Assembly: GCA_030737875.1 (NCBI GenBank)
Contig: CM060924.1
Coordinates: forward strand, 149,848,197-149,912,196
Reading direction: 5' to 3'
Length of the DNA stretch: 64,000 bases
Source: Allium sativum
Lineage: Eukaryota; Streptophyta; Magnoliopsida; Asparagales; Amaryllidaceae
Part shown: positions 10,882-24,160 of the stretch, one piece after another
Numbering within the stretch: position 1 is the first letter of the stretch
How the letters are laid out: the number at the start of each line of letters is the position of its first letter
Translations under genes and position numbers: made by a program
The notes under the pieces: generated by a model
The model's database searches: none
Told to the model about the DNA's origin: nothing
The model's input: only the letters and a program-made list of their open reading frames with translations

Positions 10882-12159
10882 TCCCTGTTAATACGTCAAA
10901 ACCCTTATTTCCCGTTCTAACTTATTTGCGCCTCCAGTTCAGTATTCAACGAACGGAAAAATTCGACTGTTCCTCATCAAATCCCTCTTAATCCAAGCAT
11001 TTATTTGACTAACTCCCAACGAGAAAGCACTCAGCTCTTCCAGCCCGACGTTTTGAACGGCTATGATTGGATTAATTTGCCCGAGGCCATCGGAATTTGG
11101 CTACAAATGCCCGGCGTTCGGAGGGGGATTGAGGGCGTTCGGGAGAGCGGGGCGAGGATCTGTCTTTGGCGAAGGAGGAGGGGAAGAGGGCGCGTTCGAG
11201 TGTGGTGTCGGATGAGGACCCGGTGGTTGAATATGGCGCATCAGTTGCCAATGATAGGGGGCAGCGTTTATGGGTGTTGTGTTTAAACAATGAAGGGTAT
11301 CGGTACCAGGAAGCATCGGCCACAATTTGTTTCTTACCAACAAGAAGCAGTTACTAGGGACTAGCGTGCAAAAGGCAACAGTATTTTGGAATTTGAGGGA
11401 CTGGAACCAACGAAGCACAAGTGGGACTGGGATATTGAACGAAAAACAAAAGGGCGTGGAACCAGAACTCAAGGAGCGGAAGGAATTGGGACTGTTCGTC
11501 CTAACAGGCCTTAACAAAGAACAGGAGTAAAGGGACATGAAGCATTCGCATGGGATCCAAAGTAGCGACTGACGCAATCACAGTTCTAGTAGGAGAAGTA
11601 ACACGGCCTGGGTTTATTTAACATAGTAATCAAACAAAGGTCAATAAGGTTATAATTTCAAAGTAGTTGGTTCACTTAAATTTAATTACCCATATTAAAT
11701 TATGGATTTGCGCCGACTGTTGGACAAACAAGGAACGGTACAGTATGGATACAAGGGGAAAGTATATGTACGTGGATGCTGGAGGGGATTGAGCAAAACA
11801 AACGAAGAGTGGGACTGAAGTATTTAAATGAGGCAGACTTGAATATTGACACCAATGAGAACAAAAGGGATCATGAGAGAACAGTGGCCAACCTGGCTTG
11901 GTTTAAAAAGTAAATCATTATATTAAATTTTATTTAAGAGATTTGATTGTTTATTTGAAATTTAATCGTTAAAACGTTAATAACTTGCAAATGTGTTATA
12001 AGAATTGGGCGAAACCAATCGCGATTGGGACCGTACCAGAGAATACAACTTTGTGGAATTGTGTTAGACAAAGAAGGAGACATTGGAAATTATAGCTGAA
12101 TTAAACGTTGTTTAATTTGCCTAAAATCAAACCGCTCTTCCTATAAAACGAAAATCAAG

Positions 12160-12174
12160 GTGAGTTAAACTCAC
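12160..12174 (+). promoter_or_regulatory. Conserved GTGAGT inverted repeat (LTR A)
   Basis: AAGGTGAGTTAAACTCAC is both a perfect 5' splice-donor consensus (AAG/GTGAGT) and an inverted repeat. Counterparts lie at 21646, 28063, 45616 and, on the minus strand of E, 18614-18628. The A 3' LTR copy at 36919 keeps the donor but has a mutated second arm. Confidence 0.5.
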
Positions 12175-12541
12175 TTAGTTTTCCCATTTATATTTTTATA
12201 TAAATTGGGTTTTTATTTTGTGTGTGCTCTGTTTTCTATGGTTGGCTGTTTGCTAGTTATACATTAAATTTGTTGATTTAACTGTTGAAATTAAACCGTC
12301 GTTTAATTTCAATGAAATACCAAATCGTTATTTTAACGAATTGGTTCAAATAAAGGTAACTCACCTTGGTTGGTCACGTTTATAAACTAAACGTGTTTTT
12401 GTTTGAACTGGGTGAACTGATGGAAACGTTTTGTTGGTTGGTAGATATAAAATAGTTGCTATTTACTATTTCATATCAGTTAAATGGCAGGGAATGATCT
12501 GGTTTGTGATAACCGTTTTTAATACAGGGAATAACAGGTTG

Positions 12542-12563
12542 GAGGAATCCAACTGGATTCCTC
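12542..12563 (+). promoter_or_regulatory. Conserved GAGGAATCC stem-loop (LTR A, 5' copy)
   Basis: Arms GAGGAATCC and GGATTCCTC around a 4-base loop AACT. The A 3' LTR copy is at 37301-37322, with one arm base changed. Confidence 0.6.
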
Positions 12564-13270
12564 AAATATATTATTTATTTTCATATTATCATATGAACTG
12601 TCATGTTTGGGTTATTTATTTGAGCATTGATTTGAAAATCAACTTGTGTGGTGTTTTAACCAATGGGCAGTATTGGTTTAGTAATCGGCAGTAAATGGCC
12701 TGAAAGTAAATTATTTATTTATATCAATTTACCATCTGGTAAATCGATAGAAATGAAGTTATAAAATTTATTTAATAAATAAAAATAGATTTTGATATAT
12801 ATATATATATATTGAATAAAACTTTATTCAAGGAAATATTGTAAATTGATTTTATAAAGTCAAAACTGATGTTAACCAGATTTGTAAATTTGAGAATAAG
12901 AAAATTATCGTAACGGTTAAATTTGGATAATAGTGTTGTTGAGGAACAATTCAATGGAATTATTTAAATTGATTAATTATATTATTAATTAGTTTAAACG
13001 GGAAAACGAATTGGAATCGGTAAATAAGATAATCGTATTTTGAGTAAATAAATCGACTCTTTAATTGTATTGATTTCTAAATTAGTATGTTTTGAATAGA
13101 AAATAGTTTAATGAATATTGTTTAGATTATAATAAGATTTTAAAAAGGGATTTACTGGTTATTTTAGTTAATAAAGAAATTAACTACCTATATAGTTAAT
13201 GGTTGAAATAAATTGTTATTGTAATTAATAATAATTTAGAAAATTACTTTTTAATGGGAATTCATTTAAC

Positions 13271-13275
13271 AGTAA
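13271..13275. repeat. Left target-site duplication of element B
   Basis: AGTAA, repeated at 30580-30584. The uninterrupted A 3' LTR carries AGTAATCTAAG at the matching point (about 38033), which confirms the insertion site. Confidence 0.92.
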
Positions 13276-14432
13276 TGTAATGTCCCGCATTTTTATCGGT
13301 TTGAATTTGAGTATTTAAATCAGTTTAAATATGGAATTCGTGATATAAGTGGATTTATATATAATAATTAAAACGAAGTTGAAACGTATAGAAATATATA
13401 TATATATATATATATATATTAAATATAATCGAGCACGTAATATTGCGGCAGTTCGCAATTTAACGTTCTGAACTTCAACTGAGTGTACATGACTCATATT
13501 AAATCGGATTTCTGCGAAACAAGAAACATTGGAATCAGTTGAACTATATCTTTCTAACAGAAGTGAAAAATCAAGATTTATGCGTTATAGATTGCAAGTT
13601 ATGTCCAAATCAAATTTCCAAATAGTCGTTATAGAATCGTTCATCGACCGTAATAGTTTATTTGATATAACTAGATATCAGTTGCAAATCTTGACAAGAT
13701 TCTTTTCGGACGTAGTGATAATTTAATTTTTAGAATTTTACTATAATTTTTAATTAATTAAATAAGCTACTTTTTATTTGGAGTATTTTGCACCCTTAAT
13801 CAACATTTTTGGGTTTTCACAATATGAGTTATCCTACTGATATTATTATATTTTTGGGATCGTGACACCTCGCTGGAGACGACCGTAATCTTACTTCTGT
13901 CTGTAGCGGCTCCGACATGAACGAAAAATTTAAGTAACGGCGTATGCATATATTATAACATAAACATACCCTGCTGCCATACATGAATGTGTTACATGAT
14001 CACATGTCGTGCTATAGATGCAGTACCAATACAAATATTGTATTTAATTATTTCTCTGTAATTCTGACCGCACAAAACTCTACTGCACAAAAAGAGACTC
14101 ATGAATTAGCATCTCTAAGGATCATTTCCTACCCTAGCAATTAGACAACCACACATGGCTAAAAGGATTAAACAATGCTACCCTATGCTATACTACATAC
14201 CACAAAGAAGAACAGCTACCTATGCTTTTAGCTGAAGCCATACTCCTAGTTCAAGCCACATGCAAAACGTATTGTCATCCACCAAATCAACCCAGACTAC
14301 TCAATGCACTAGCCCCAAAAACGTGTACCACTCCCAAACGTGGAGAGGAAGGAATGCATAAACAATACATATCTATTCTACCTAGAGACAAAACCTTTAT
14401 TTGCCTATTCCTTGGCAACCAAGGTTCTCCTC

Positions 14433-14440
14433 TATATAAA
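14433..14440 (+). promoter_or_regulatory. TATA box of element B 5' LTR
   Basis: CTCTATATAAAAGC. The 3' LTR counterpart is at 26697-26704 (TATATAAAAA). Confidence 0.65.
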
Positions 14441-16147
14441 AGCAAACAACTTCGTTCATTATAAAACTCAAGGGGTGCACAATGCAACTTCCTTTGCTTT
14501 TATTCCCTTCTTCCATTTCTAACAACATATTCATTCTCACAAAAATATATCAAATCGAAGGCAACCAATCGAGCAGCACTTAACGCGGTACACTGGTATA
14601 CACATAGGCTCACAACGCTGGCCTCTTACTTGTTGCGACTCAATATTGGAATGCTCGATTTTTGGGATGACAAGGTTTTGGCGCTGGCGGTAGCAGTTGG
14701 TTGAGGTGGAAATAGTAGATTGGTGTTGCGTTGATGAGATGGCGTGAAGATGGACGAGGGGAGTGTAACGACCCGGATTTTTCCAATCTTGGTTATCCGA
14801 TATACAATACATATCGAACATCCAAGGATCGAAAATAACCGAATAGTTAATGAAAGAAATTAGAGGGTGAGGAAAGATAAGATAGAAACTTAGAATAGAA
14901 GAAGAAGAAGAAGACAACAACATCAGAGTAACACGAACCTCACAGCGGAAGGAATAAAATATAACATAACTTTGAAATATAAATCTGTACTTAAATATAC
15001 ATATCATTATCAAGTACAACACTCACAACACAGCGGAATAATAATAGCTATATAATCCTGAAGCCTACTGCTCCAGCTCTTCAAGTATCTGTAAATCCCG
15101 ACTACTTGACTGCTCGTACAAAATTGAGCACCCAAGAGTTTAGGGAAAACAAAACAAAATAAACTCTGGGTCAGTCATGGTACTGGTATGAGTAAAACAG
15201 TTTAAACAGTTTAAGCAAGTAAACGATATTTCATAAGACCACGCCGTATATCGGAACGGGTTTTTCCCTTATGAGAATCCAAAATATCTTTATATCTAAA
15301 ACCTTTGATATTATAATAATGTCTATCAACCACAATAATAATAATCATCTAGCAGAAACGCTTTCATCTCACGTTCTACATACATAGTATACAATCAAAA
15401 CTGCAAGCACGTATTGGGTAATGGATTTCCAACTATGACAAGGTATGGAACCACCTTTCGCTAATGTACCTCTAGAGAGGAATACACTGGGTTCAACAAG
15501 AACATCTTGCAACCCGGCCACACATGACCGACCACTCATTTTGCTTGAGTGTATCGAATGTATATCACCAATGGTTGGGATCAGCAACCGTTTCCCGAAT
15601 GGGACAGTATCAACAATAGATTTTTAGAAGTAAATGAAACTCTAGATCAGGTGATTATACACCCTAATAGGTGTGAACTACATAGCCATGCTGCCTGCCC
15701 GATTTCTGTCATTTACCAGTTGATGAGGCTTGAGGTTACACTTTATCATCACATCAGATTCACTTCGAATGCCACATTTGTCAGATCCATCAAAATCACT
15801 AAATTAACGCCTACAACCATACATTACGCGTCAGCTAAAAGAAGTTTCCTTCTCCACTTCCACTCTTGGTACGGTTGAAGAAATCAAGGTACATGACCTT
15901 TTTGGAAATACTCTGTCAGACATTCATCTATACAAGTCATCCACAAACAGGATGAACCGAAGGCACTATTCAGTACATCCATCTTAGGCACTGTTATCTA
16001 AGACTTATACAATAGCCCTTGCACTTCACTCCGTCTTCAATTATCTTTGGCATATATGATTTGCAACGCTTATGCCAATACAGAGTGGTTCTTTCGATAA
16101 TAATCCAACCGGTCTCTCCATATTAACAACGTTAAAATGGTATAAGC

Positions 16148-16175
16148 TTTGATAGTCTGTGATTTAACTATCAAA
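16148..16175 (-). promoter_or_regulatory. Conserved GATAGT stem-loop (LTR E)
   Basis: Arms TTTGATAGT and ACTATCAAA, about 1.41 kb from the LTR end. This is the T-A version of the stem also found in A. Confidence 0.6.
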
Positions 16176-16729
16176 AGAAAACTCGTGTGCAAACAACGAT
16201 ATATTTTCCAAGTGGAAATTATATCGATCAACCATCATTTAACATTTATCTCTTTAGTTAATTACTTTACTTATCTCCTTTTTATATATATTCTAAATTC
16301 TTCGATTATCAGAAAACATTTCTGATTCTTACTTGGAAAACATTTCCAAAACTCCTTTACGATCAAACCTTACCATCCCTTAGTTAAGAAGGAAGTCAAT
16401 CAAGTTGGGGTATAATTACCTCTCAGACCTTAACTGAACAACGTTATAACTTCAAAATGGTCAAAGTTTATCTTTTAAATCTTTAACAACTTCTTTACAT
16501 CTTTCTCGGATTCTATTTACGAATCCACTTTTATATTGAAAATATTGATTATAACGATAACGTTATAATCCCTACTTTCGCAATACCTAACTTTAATTAT
16601 AACTTTTATTCTTAAATGTGAATAATTAACCTAACCACTAATTTATAGATAAAAGAATCTTGATTTAAAACCTGGAAAGTAAATAATACTTTCCCGAATT
16701 CGACGTATAATTCCCTTTTGAGAAATCTC

Positions 16730-17010
16730 TATTTGATTAACTCTCCTTCGAATAACCTATATTCGATAACTCTTTCTTTTCGAATACACTATATTTGATT
16801 ACTCCTTTTCAAATATATGATATTCGATAATCTCTCTTTGAATAACTAATATTCGGTAACTCCTTCTTTTCAAATATCTTATATTTGAAAATCTCACTTT
16901 CGAATAAACTATATTCGATAATCTCCTTTCAAATTACTAATATCGATAACTCCTTTCGAATACTTAAATTTGATTTAACTCCTCTCGAATAACTAACGAT
17001 GAAACTAACA
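16730..17010. repeat. Degenerate ATTCGATAACTCC-type repeat in E
   Basis: About 30-40-bp units alternate TTCGAATAACTTATATTCGA and CTCCTTTC-like words with loose period. They grade into the TCGA-rich region that follows. Confidence 0.7.
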
Positions 17011-17029
17011 TCGATAACTCCTTTCGATG

Positions 17030-17330
17030 AATTTATTCGATTTATTTAACTCGACGAACTTAACTCGAATAACTTGACTAACTTAACTCGACTTGATTAA
17101 CTCGACTCGACTAACTCGACTTGATTAACTCGACTCGACTATCTCGACTTGATTAACTCGACTTACTTGGTTCGACCCATTCGATTCGTTTGACTAGGCT
17201 CGACTAACTTCGGTCGACCAACTCGATTAACTCAATTTATTTAACTCAACTAAATTCTCAACCCGATCAACTCGATTACTTAACTCGATTAACTCGATTA
17301 TCTTAACTGGATCCACTTAACTCAATTGCT
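17030..17330. repeat. ACTCGA-rich simple repeat in E
   Basis: Repeats of AACTCGACTTGATTAACTCG and variants. TCGA occurs every 5-15 bp, which is unusually dense for AT-rich DNA. Confidence 0.8.
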
Positions 17331-17343
17331 CTAAACCGATAAC

Positions 17344-17550
17344 TTAACTCGACTATCCTCAGTCGATAACTTTACTCGATTTCTCTTAATCGATAACTTA
17401 ACTCGATTACTCTTAATCAATAACTTAACTCGATTACTCTTAATCGATAACTTAACTCGATTACACTTAATCGATAACTTAACTCGATTATTCTTAATCG
17501 ATAACTTAAATCGATTACTCTTAATCGATAACTTAACTCTAATCGATTTA
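17344..17550. repeat. 27-bp minisatellite in E
   Basis: About 7-8 units of TTAACTCGATTACTCTTAAT followed by CGATAAC. The central units are nearly identical and the edge units diverged. Confidence 0.9.
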
Positions 17551-18371
17551 CTTACTTTAATCGATTACTCAATTTGATTAACTCCTTTTCAATTTACTTG
17601 TATTCGATTACTTATATTGATTTATAAAGATTTCCTTTTTTACAGCGTTTATCCATTTATAAAGATTTACTTTTAGTAACAGTTCTTCACTTTATAGATG
17701 TTCCTTTGATTTAATCCTATTTATTTAATAAATAAATATTTCTTTCAATTCTATTTATTTAACCAATAAATATTTCCTTTTCATCTTGTTTTGTAGACAT
17801 TTTCCCTTCGATTTCATTTGTAAATGTTTTACAAATAATTCTCCTTCGATTTCATTTGTAAATGATTTACAAATAAATCCTCTTTCGATTTCCTAAATAA
17901 ATTCCTTCTTTCAAAGCTTTGGATTTATAAAATAAATCCCTTTAAAATATCTTATTTATTTATCAAATAAATATCCTATTTATTACTAAGTAAATAATCC
18001 CTATTTAATATTTTATTTATTTAACAAATAAATAATCCATTCTATAGTATCTTATCTATTTATTCTAAATAGATGATTCACTTTATAAATATTCCATTTA
18101 TAAAGGTTTCCCTTCATTTATAATTCCACTTAACCGTATTTTCTATTTACAAATATTCCATTTATAAATATTTATATTTATAAATATTCTATTTATAAAT
18201 ATTCTCTTTTATAAAATCTTCTTGATTTTATAAATATTCTCTTTCCAATATTCTGGTATGTCATGTGTTTAACATGTCAAGTTACGGTGTCCGATAACGT
18301 CCATACACATATAACCAACACAGTAAATCACGTCATATATCGCAATATATGAAAACAATAAAATAATTGTT

Positions 18372-18393
18372 GAGGAATCCAGTCGGATTCCTC
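18372..18393 (-). promoter_or_regulatory. Conserved GAGGAATCC stem-loop (LTR E)
   Basis: Perfect 9-bp arms, loop AGTC in plus orientation. Same hairpin as in A and B. Confidence 0.6.
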
Positions 18394-19520
18394 CAACCTG
18401 TTTCCCTGCATCACAGATGTTAAACAACACGAATATAAAAACATTCTGTTAAGAAGAATCAACATTCGATTAACGATTTATATATATATATATATCGTTA
18501 TCGTTCATTTCAATCAATACACAAACAATTCAACCAAACAGTTAACACACAACAATCAGTCATCATTTATCAGTTCTAAATATACGTTATAAAAATAGAA
18601 CTGTTCAGAGTTGGTGAGTTTTACTCACATTGGACTATCATCGTTAAATAACGATAATTGTCGCTTGATTTAGATCAGACAATTTATTTTGTCATAAATT
18701 GTAACGAGCTCAGATTCACTCCCAGTCAGTTCCAGTGCGTAGCCACCGTCCATACGATCCCAACGCAACTTGTTTCACTGAATTCCGATCTCGTATGAAT
18801 AAGTTATTGTAATTACAAGCAAATACTTTATTTTAAATTGAATTAAAGTTAAACACTTAAAACCGGGCCTCACCCTTATGAATCTCTGGCCCATCAACCC
18901 CCTCAAGGCCCAATGTTACCTACCCAATCCTTACCCTTCTTCCCGAACAGAACACGATCTGGAGTCTCAAAATAAAACCCACTACCGAACACCATTGACC
19001 GACGGTTGACCCCCCACCACGCCGCCACCGGTCACCGACTCTCATCGCCACCCCCACCATCTGATTCTGCGCCACCAGCCCTACCTGACCGGCCCCCTGA
19101 AGTTCAACTCGATCTCCACTTTCAGAGCACGACTTCGATAGCCAGTAAACAATAGAACTGAACAAAATTGGTTCGAAACTCTTCCAAGCTTATCCCGGAG
19201 ATGCGGCGTCCCTCAACGAACCCAAATATCAACTCAAATCTATGAATCAACCACCATATTTTCATATTTTCCCAACCCTAGCATAGGTCTGTAACCGGCG
19301 TCGAACACAAACTGGGAATCGAACCCTGAACTTTTGGTATGGAAAAGAAGCTGCTTCCATAACAAGAATCATGGTGTTGGATTTTTGGTTTGTAGAATTT
19401 TTTTTTGATTTCTATTGGATTTTCTTTGATCAAAGTATTTTTCCTGGAATGGAAAAACTTACGGCGCATTTTCTGGTTGACTTTGAAAATGGAAAATTAG
19501 GTTTAGGGATTTTTAAGGTG

Positions 19521-19530
19521 TTTATATAGG
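19521..19530 (-). promoter_or_regulatory. TATA box of LTR E
   Basis: Minus-strand CCTATATAAACACC lies about 1.07 kb from the LTR start at 20601, matching the offset seen in A, B and C. Confidence 0.5.
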
Positions 19531-21435
19531 AATTTTATATTATTTATATATTTCATTTTATATTCAATTTTAATCCAACGCTGTTTATATCCGTCTTTAA
19601 AAATCCCCATGGTCACATATAATACCCAAAAATCACCAAACTGAACATACACCTTCAGTTCAACATTACGGTCCCAACGAAACTGGTTTCGTCGAATTCC
19701 GACTCCGTTTGCTTACACAGCGTATTTTTAACTGTTAAAATACTGACTGTTATTCACTCTAAAGATCCGTACGGCCACACAGTGACTCTAAAAATCACGA
19801 AACTGGAAATCTAACAACTATTCGACATTGCGGATCCAACGAAATTAGTTTCGTCGAATTCCGAATTCGTTTGCAAAAGTGGCTATTTTTAAAGCTCTGG
19901 ATGACCCATTTAAATATATAAATATATTTAAATATAATAAATTAAATATTTATAATTAAATATTATCGTATATATTCACATACGATACCATTCGACTCTA
20001 AAATATTCCTATATGAATTTCTAGTTCGATATTTCAAATCCCGATTAAATCGATACTCGATTTATATTGAAAATCCTTTATAACGTAAATAAAGTGTCGC
20101 AAATTATAAAGGAATTCCACAGCGACTTTTCTAAAATTTGATTTGTACATAAATCAAAATCTACATGATGAAATCTCGATTTTTCTCTTCCACTAGAAAG
20201 ATACACTTTAACAGATTCGAACGTTTCTTGTTTCACAGAAATCCGATTTAAAACGGCTTCTGTATATTCGTTTAAAGTTTGAATCGCCAATTCACGAACT
20301 GCCGCGTCGTTACGCGCTCGATTTTAATTAAATTATAATTATAACGTTATAACGTCGTCGATTCAATATATTCGTTATTCAAATTCAATTCTAAACTGAA
20401 TTATATATCTTGGATTGTCCAATCCACACCATATCGCCATTTCAGCCAGTTCTGATTATTACAGAATTAAATATATTATTTAATTATTATTTTAATTAAA
20501 TATTCCAAGTTATTTAATTCAACGGCCATTATATTCTCTAAACCACTCTTTAAATAATTAAATAAATTAATTATTACACCTTGAAAGTGCGGGTCATTTC
20601 AGGGAGGCTGTGAAGGAGAATACTAAGTTTGATTTAGTGTGAGAGGGGGGTTTTGCGAGGATGACCTAGTGCGGATGGAGTGAGAGAGAGATAAAAGAGG
20701 GGAGAAACACGTCGGGAAGAAGTTGTATATAAGGAAGCAAGTCACAGCTTGTTTGGTGAGGCGAAAGAGGGTGCACATGTTTTAGTTTACTAGGATGTGA
20801 ATGGAAAACGAATAGCACTAAGTTGTGTTAGTGGTGGTAAGTGTGAAGGAAGTTCAGTTTGGCGGGAAAATGTGGACCTGGAGAGGTTCAACTAGCAACT
20901 GTAGATGGTCCATGCCATCAGCACTTGGCGCAGAGCCTTCATGGCATTCGGCGGCACACAACTAGCAACAGGATAGGACCCTATTTAAATAATAACCGAA
21001 TGGAGAAATAACCGTGTACCGCATTCAAGAAGGAGATGAGGCCAAAAAAATTAAGTGGTGAGTTGCGTGCATGATTTATGAAGGAGCAATGGTTGTAGCG
21101 TACGTTCTCGAAGTGAAGAAAATTGGCACTGCGAGTGGAAGGGTCTGCACGGATGTATGTCTTCAGTAGCAGTTAAGGTCCAAAGATTTGGAAATAATGA
21201 AGAGGATACTGGAGCTAGAGTTTAAACAGGGAAAGAAAGATGTCACTGTTCCAATTCCCAAGAAGGTCCGTTTGAGATGTTAACGTGGGTCAAGTACAAA
21301 GTGCGGATGTCGGTTTTATATAGTGATGATAAGCCGATTAAAATAAAGGTTAAAGCCCAAGAAAATAAGGAAAAAGAAAAGAAGCACCGGAACATGAAGA
21401 CGTGAGTTGGCAAGGTGCTGTTTTCTTTCGGGCAT

Positions 21436-21452
21436 GGGGGGGGGGGGGGGGG
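21436..21452 (+). repeat. Poly-G run (17 G) in LTR B
   Basis: 17 consecutive G. The equivalent point of the other LTR of the same element (about 27864) has 6. Confidence 0.9.
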
Positions 21453-21645
21453 AGACGTAAGATCATGAGTACATGGGTGATTAAAGGGGCCAGTTTAAAT
21501 GATGGGTATGGTAGGATCGTTTTGACGTAGGCTATGCAATGAAGCCAGTTTGGAACTTTTCGGAGCTCGTCTGAATGTATGGTGGAATTCAATGCCTGAT
21601 CAGATCTATCATCGCAAATCGTTATTTAACGGTTAACGCGCAAAG

Positions 21646-21659
21646 GTGAGTAAATTCAC
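21646..21659 (+). promoter_or_regulatory. Conserved GTGAGT inverted repeat (LTR B)
   Basis: AAAGGTGAGTAAATTCACT. The 3' LTR copy is at 28063-28076. Confidence 0.5.
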
Positions 21660-21872
21660 TAACTCTGCGTTATTTTAAAAATATTTTAAAATAATGGTTG
21701 AATGTTGTGTGATGGTCGTTTACGTAAATTACAATTAAATTGGTTGAAATATATATATCGTTGTATATATACACATTAGCGGTTGGATACTAATTCCATC
21801 GATTTTAATATTCCCTAGCAGGAATCAGTGTAAATTGTTTGACTAACATCTATGGATGCGAGAAACCGGTTG

Positions 21873-21894
21873 GAGGAATCCAACCGGATTCCTC
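21873..21894 (+). promoter_or_regulatory. Conserved GAGGAATCC stem-loop (LTR B)
   Basis: Perfect 9-bp arms, loop AACC. The 3' LTR copy at 28294-28315 is identical. Confidence 0.65.
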
Positions 21895-22734
21895 AATATT
21901 TATATGTACTGTTGGTTTTATATATGCATTGTTGAACCTTGTTGAATAAAAATTCAACATTATAAATGGATGATATTGATTAAGAAAATAGCAACAGTCG
22001 ACCATAAACCCATTTTTGCTAAGAAGTTGATTGACCGTCAGGCAAATCAACGAAGATAATTGTAAAAATTATAGTTTTATAATTTAAAGAAGTTTAAATT
22101 ATAATAGAAGTTCTATTATAAACTGATATTTTATAGTTCATTTTATAAAATAACGTTGTTGACTAGCTTTAAGCGTGACTGTCATGTCGAGATTAGTTTA
22201 AAGGGGAATATTACAGCATATGATAAGTTTTGAACTATAACGATAAATTAGCGCAGTTAACCAAGCTTAAGCGTGATTTTTAGATATAACACTACTCCTT
22301 AGGGAATTTATGAGGTGGAAACTAAAACATAACTAGATGGGTTTTAACCTGTAATGGTATAAATAAATAAAAGTAAAGATTTAAATTTGATAAAGGAGAC
22401 ATGTTTCTGTAATGAAATAATATTCACGTTTAAAGGTGAACACTGTTTTAATGGTTGAAATCGAAAATGGAAGTACTTTCCAATGTTAATAATATATATT
22501 TTCTAGAGTATTGAAAATAAGAAATATTATAAGGATGGGAATGTTTCCAAAAGCTAATAACACATATTTTCTGAAATTGGGGGAAATAAGAGTTTATAAT
22601 ATTTGATAATGTTCCAGGGGGCGTTAAGGGTTAAACGGATTTAGAAAATATCTGTAAGGACATGGGAAACTGGAAAATTTATGTAAATAAATAGGGGCCA
22701 GTGGTGGTTTGATTTGAATGGATGTTTGTTTTTA

Positions 22735-22764
22735 CTTCGATAGTTAAATAACCGACTATCGAAG
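22735..22764 (+). promoter_or_regulatory. Conserved GATAGT stem-loop (LTR B)
   Basis: Perfect 10-bp arms CTTCGATAGT and ACTATCGAAG. The copy at 29157-29186 is the same. It lies about 1.42 kb from the LTR end. Confidence 0.7.
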
Positions 22765-24160
22765 TGTTTTGACCATCGTTGTCAATACGAAGAGACCGGT
22801 TGGATTTATTATCTGAAAACCACTCCGTATAGGCATAAACACTGCGAATTAGATTATGCTGAAGACAATTGAAGACAGAGTGAAATGCAAGGGTCGTCCT
22901 GTTCCAGAATGGTGTTTTCTGTTTGTCCAGTCCCAGGATAACTTGTATGGACAAATGTCTGACAAAATATTCCTAACGGTCATATAGGACAATCTTTGCA
23001 AGGTATTACGTCTGGTGGCGGAGAAATTCATTTCTCTTAGCTTTTATACCCGTAATATTTTTGGGAAGATCAACTAGTGATTTGATGGGTTTGACGATGT
23101 GGCATTCAAAGTGTATGGTAACCAGATGTTCTAAAAATATAGACGTAGCAACAAGCTTCACAACTGGTAAATGACAAAAATCGGGCAGGCAGCATGGCTA
23201 TGTGGGTCGCTCCCATTAGGGTGTATAATCATCTTCTATAGAAATTCCTTTTACTTCTTAAATTTATTTCGATGTTGTCCCTTTTCAGGAACGGTGGTTT
23301 GAGCCCAACCATTGGTGATATACATTCGATACACTCAAGCAAAATGAGTGGTCGTTCATGTGTGGGACGGGTTGCAAGACGTTCTTGTTGAACCCAGTGT
23401 ATTCCCCTCTAGAGATACACTATCGGCAGGTGGTCCCATACCTTGTCATAGTTGGAAACCAATCTCCAATAAGTTCCCTGCGGTTTTTGATTTTATACTA
23501 TGTATGTAGAGCGTGAGATGCAAGCGTTCTGCTATTTGGTTATTTATTTGATTAGACATTATTATAATATCACTGGATTTTGATATCAAAATATGTTGGG
23601 TTATAGTAAGGTAAAACCCGTCCGTGTTTATGTGTGGGTTGGTCTTACTATTATCCTTTTGTTTCAAAAGGATTTTCAAAAGTTAAACCGTATGATTGGA
23701 ATTTACTCACACTAGTCCCATGACTGCTCCAGAGTTTATTTTTATTTGTTTTTTTTCCCTAAAACTCTTAGGTACCCAAATTTGTACGGGCAATCAAGTG
23801 TTGCAGGCTTTTACAGATACACTTGGAGGAGCTAAAAGCAGAAGACTTCCCCATTAGTATTTAGAGATTATTTCCACTGTGATATGGCATATTGTACTCT
23901 GATAATGTTATGTATATGCAATACAGCTTTGTATTTCAAAGTTATATTATATAATACATTTTATTTGTTCCGCTGTAAGACTCGTGTTTACTCTGATTCT
24001 GCTCAGTTGTGTTCTTCTTTTACTTCTATCCTATTAGTTCTATCTTATCTTTCTCATCCCCTTATTTCTTTCTATTAGTGATCTGAATTTCTGTGCATTT
24101 TGAGTTGAATGTATAGGATAATTATCAACTCAAATTGGTATGGATTTCCAGGTTGTTACA

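Larger units (their letters stand above)
9717..13275 (+). mobile_element. Element A 5' LTR, first part
   Basis: Starts TGTAACGACCCAG. It holds U3 modules around GACGAAACTAGT (10254-10760), a TATA box at 10874, a GC-richer leader (about 11000-11300) and inverted repeats at 12160 and 12542. It is interrupted at AGTAA by element B. Confidence 0.92.
14764..20601 (-). mobile_element. Element E: solo LTR of a fifth related family, minus strand
   Basis: GGGAG duplications lie at 14759-14763 and 20602-20606. The unbroken B 3' LTR reads GACGAGGGGAGGCTGTG at the matching site (about 27019). Read on the minus strand, E starts TGAAATGACCCGCAC at 20601 and ends CCGGGTCGTTACA at 14764. Its last 1.1 kb or so matches the 3' part of LTRs A, B and C. 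No primer site or polypurine tract is present, so this is a single 5838-bp LTR left after recombination between two LTRs. Confidence 0.88.
13276..24160 (+). mobile_element. Element B 5' LTR, interrupted by solo LTR E
   Basis: It aligns with 25546-30579 except for the 14764-20606 insert. TATA is at 14433 (offset 1157 bp). Inverted repeats lie at 21646, 21873 and 22735. A poly-G run at 21436 is much longer than in the 3' LTR. Confidence 0.9.
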
